From Dermatemys mawii (taxonomy: Eukaryota > Chordata > Testudines > Dermatemydidae): a DNA stretch of 64,000 nt. The notes beneath the pieces are model-generated. The model was not told the origin of the DNA. It was given only the letters and a program-made list of their open reading frames with translations, and ran no database searches. Shown one piece after another: positions 63,677 to 64,000 of the stretch (the first letter of the stretch is position 1; each line of letters opens with the position of its first letter). The stretch lies in NCBI GenBank assembly GCA_007922305.1, contig ML677334.1, forward strand, positions 20,971,626 to 21,035,625, in the 5' to 3' direction. Made by a program: the position numbers and the translations under genes.

Positions 63677-63946
63677 GGGTTTGTCCATGTGAGAGGGTGT
63701 AAATTACAGCGCCTGTTAGGGTATTTTGCATTAGCAGTTCCTTGTGGACCCTGGTGATCCACAGTGAAAGTTCCCTAGCGCATACTAATGCAATCCTGTT
63801 TCAAACAGAAGTATGTTAATGCACACTAAGGAGTTTTTATTGTGTGCCAACAGGATCTGCACATCATACCAGTTAGTGTGCCCCAAATTAGTGCCCACTG
63901 GAATTTACACCACTAGTGCAAACTAGTACACTGGGTAGATGAGCCC
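63677..63946. mobile_element. MITE with GGGTTTGTC ends
   Basis: The left end GGGTTTGTCCATGTGAG pairs with the right end TGGGTAGATGAGCCC. AAA flanks both sides (63674-63676 and 63947-63949). The ends and the interior (AGTTCCCTAGCGCATACTAA) resemble the host MITE at 47725-48464 (AGTTCCCTAGTGCACTTTAA). It belongs to the same broad 3-bp-duplication group. Confidence 0.65.
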
Positions 63947-64000
63947 AAATTTACTGAACTACTGAGAATTACTTTTCGAAAAGTCACTGATGATTGGGGA

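Noticed and set aside
1..64000. CRISPR arrays, operons, bacterial ribosome binding sites, tRNA or rRNA genes
   Set aside because: The window is vertebrate nuclear DNA; tRNA-like text occurs only in SINE heads, and no regularly spaced repeat array exists.

Overview
This window looks like a stretch of a vertebrate (sauropsid) nuclear genome, most likely a turtle. It is AT-rich and mostly non-coding. It is crowded with CR1 LINE relics, Penelope-like retroelements, hAT and 3-bp-duplication MITEs, and MIR-type SINEs. The turtle assignment rests on my recollection of the repeat families, not on a search.

The only host gene I can support is EXOC2 (Sec5, an exocyst subunit) on the + strand. Its last six coding exons lie at 7598-7739, 47478-47533, 50406-50528, 55150-55211, 56232-56291 and 60744-60834. 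All junctions use GT/AG and every phase agrees. Together they encode the C-terminal 177 residues and the stop codon. A 3'UTR of about 1.7 kb follows, with the best poly(A) signal at 62522. The first in-window intron is 39.7 kb and contains most of the repeats.

Layout. 1-7.6 kb is upstream intron holding a hAT MITE with a perfect 8-bp duplication, a CR1, an LTR-like element, an inverted Penelope tail and a second hAT. 7.7-47.5 kb is the giant intron: a CR1 relic, a Penelope-like element with recognisable reverse transcriptase and GIY-YIG sequence, a long-inverted-repeat element, a 3.9-kb CR1 broken by a MITE and a hAT, MIR SINEs, a mariner-like MITE, a Penelope 3' tail with a hammerhead-ribozyme-like motif, and a minus-strand CR1 with a 37-nt C run. 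47.5-60.8 kb contains the last five exons with short introns, a MITE nested in another MITE, and two GC-rich hAT copies. 60.8-64 kb is the 3'UTR, flanking DNA and a last MITE.

No CRISPR array, operon, rRNA or tRNA gene is present. The most interesting item is the minimal hammerhead-like RNA motif in the Penelope tail (39081-39120, minus strand). The next are the nested transposons, whose target duplications allow insertions to be ordered in time, and the long-inverted-repeat family at 13.3-14.4 kb.
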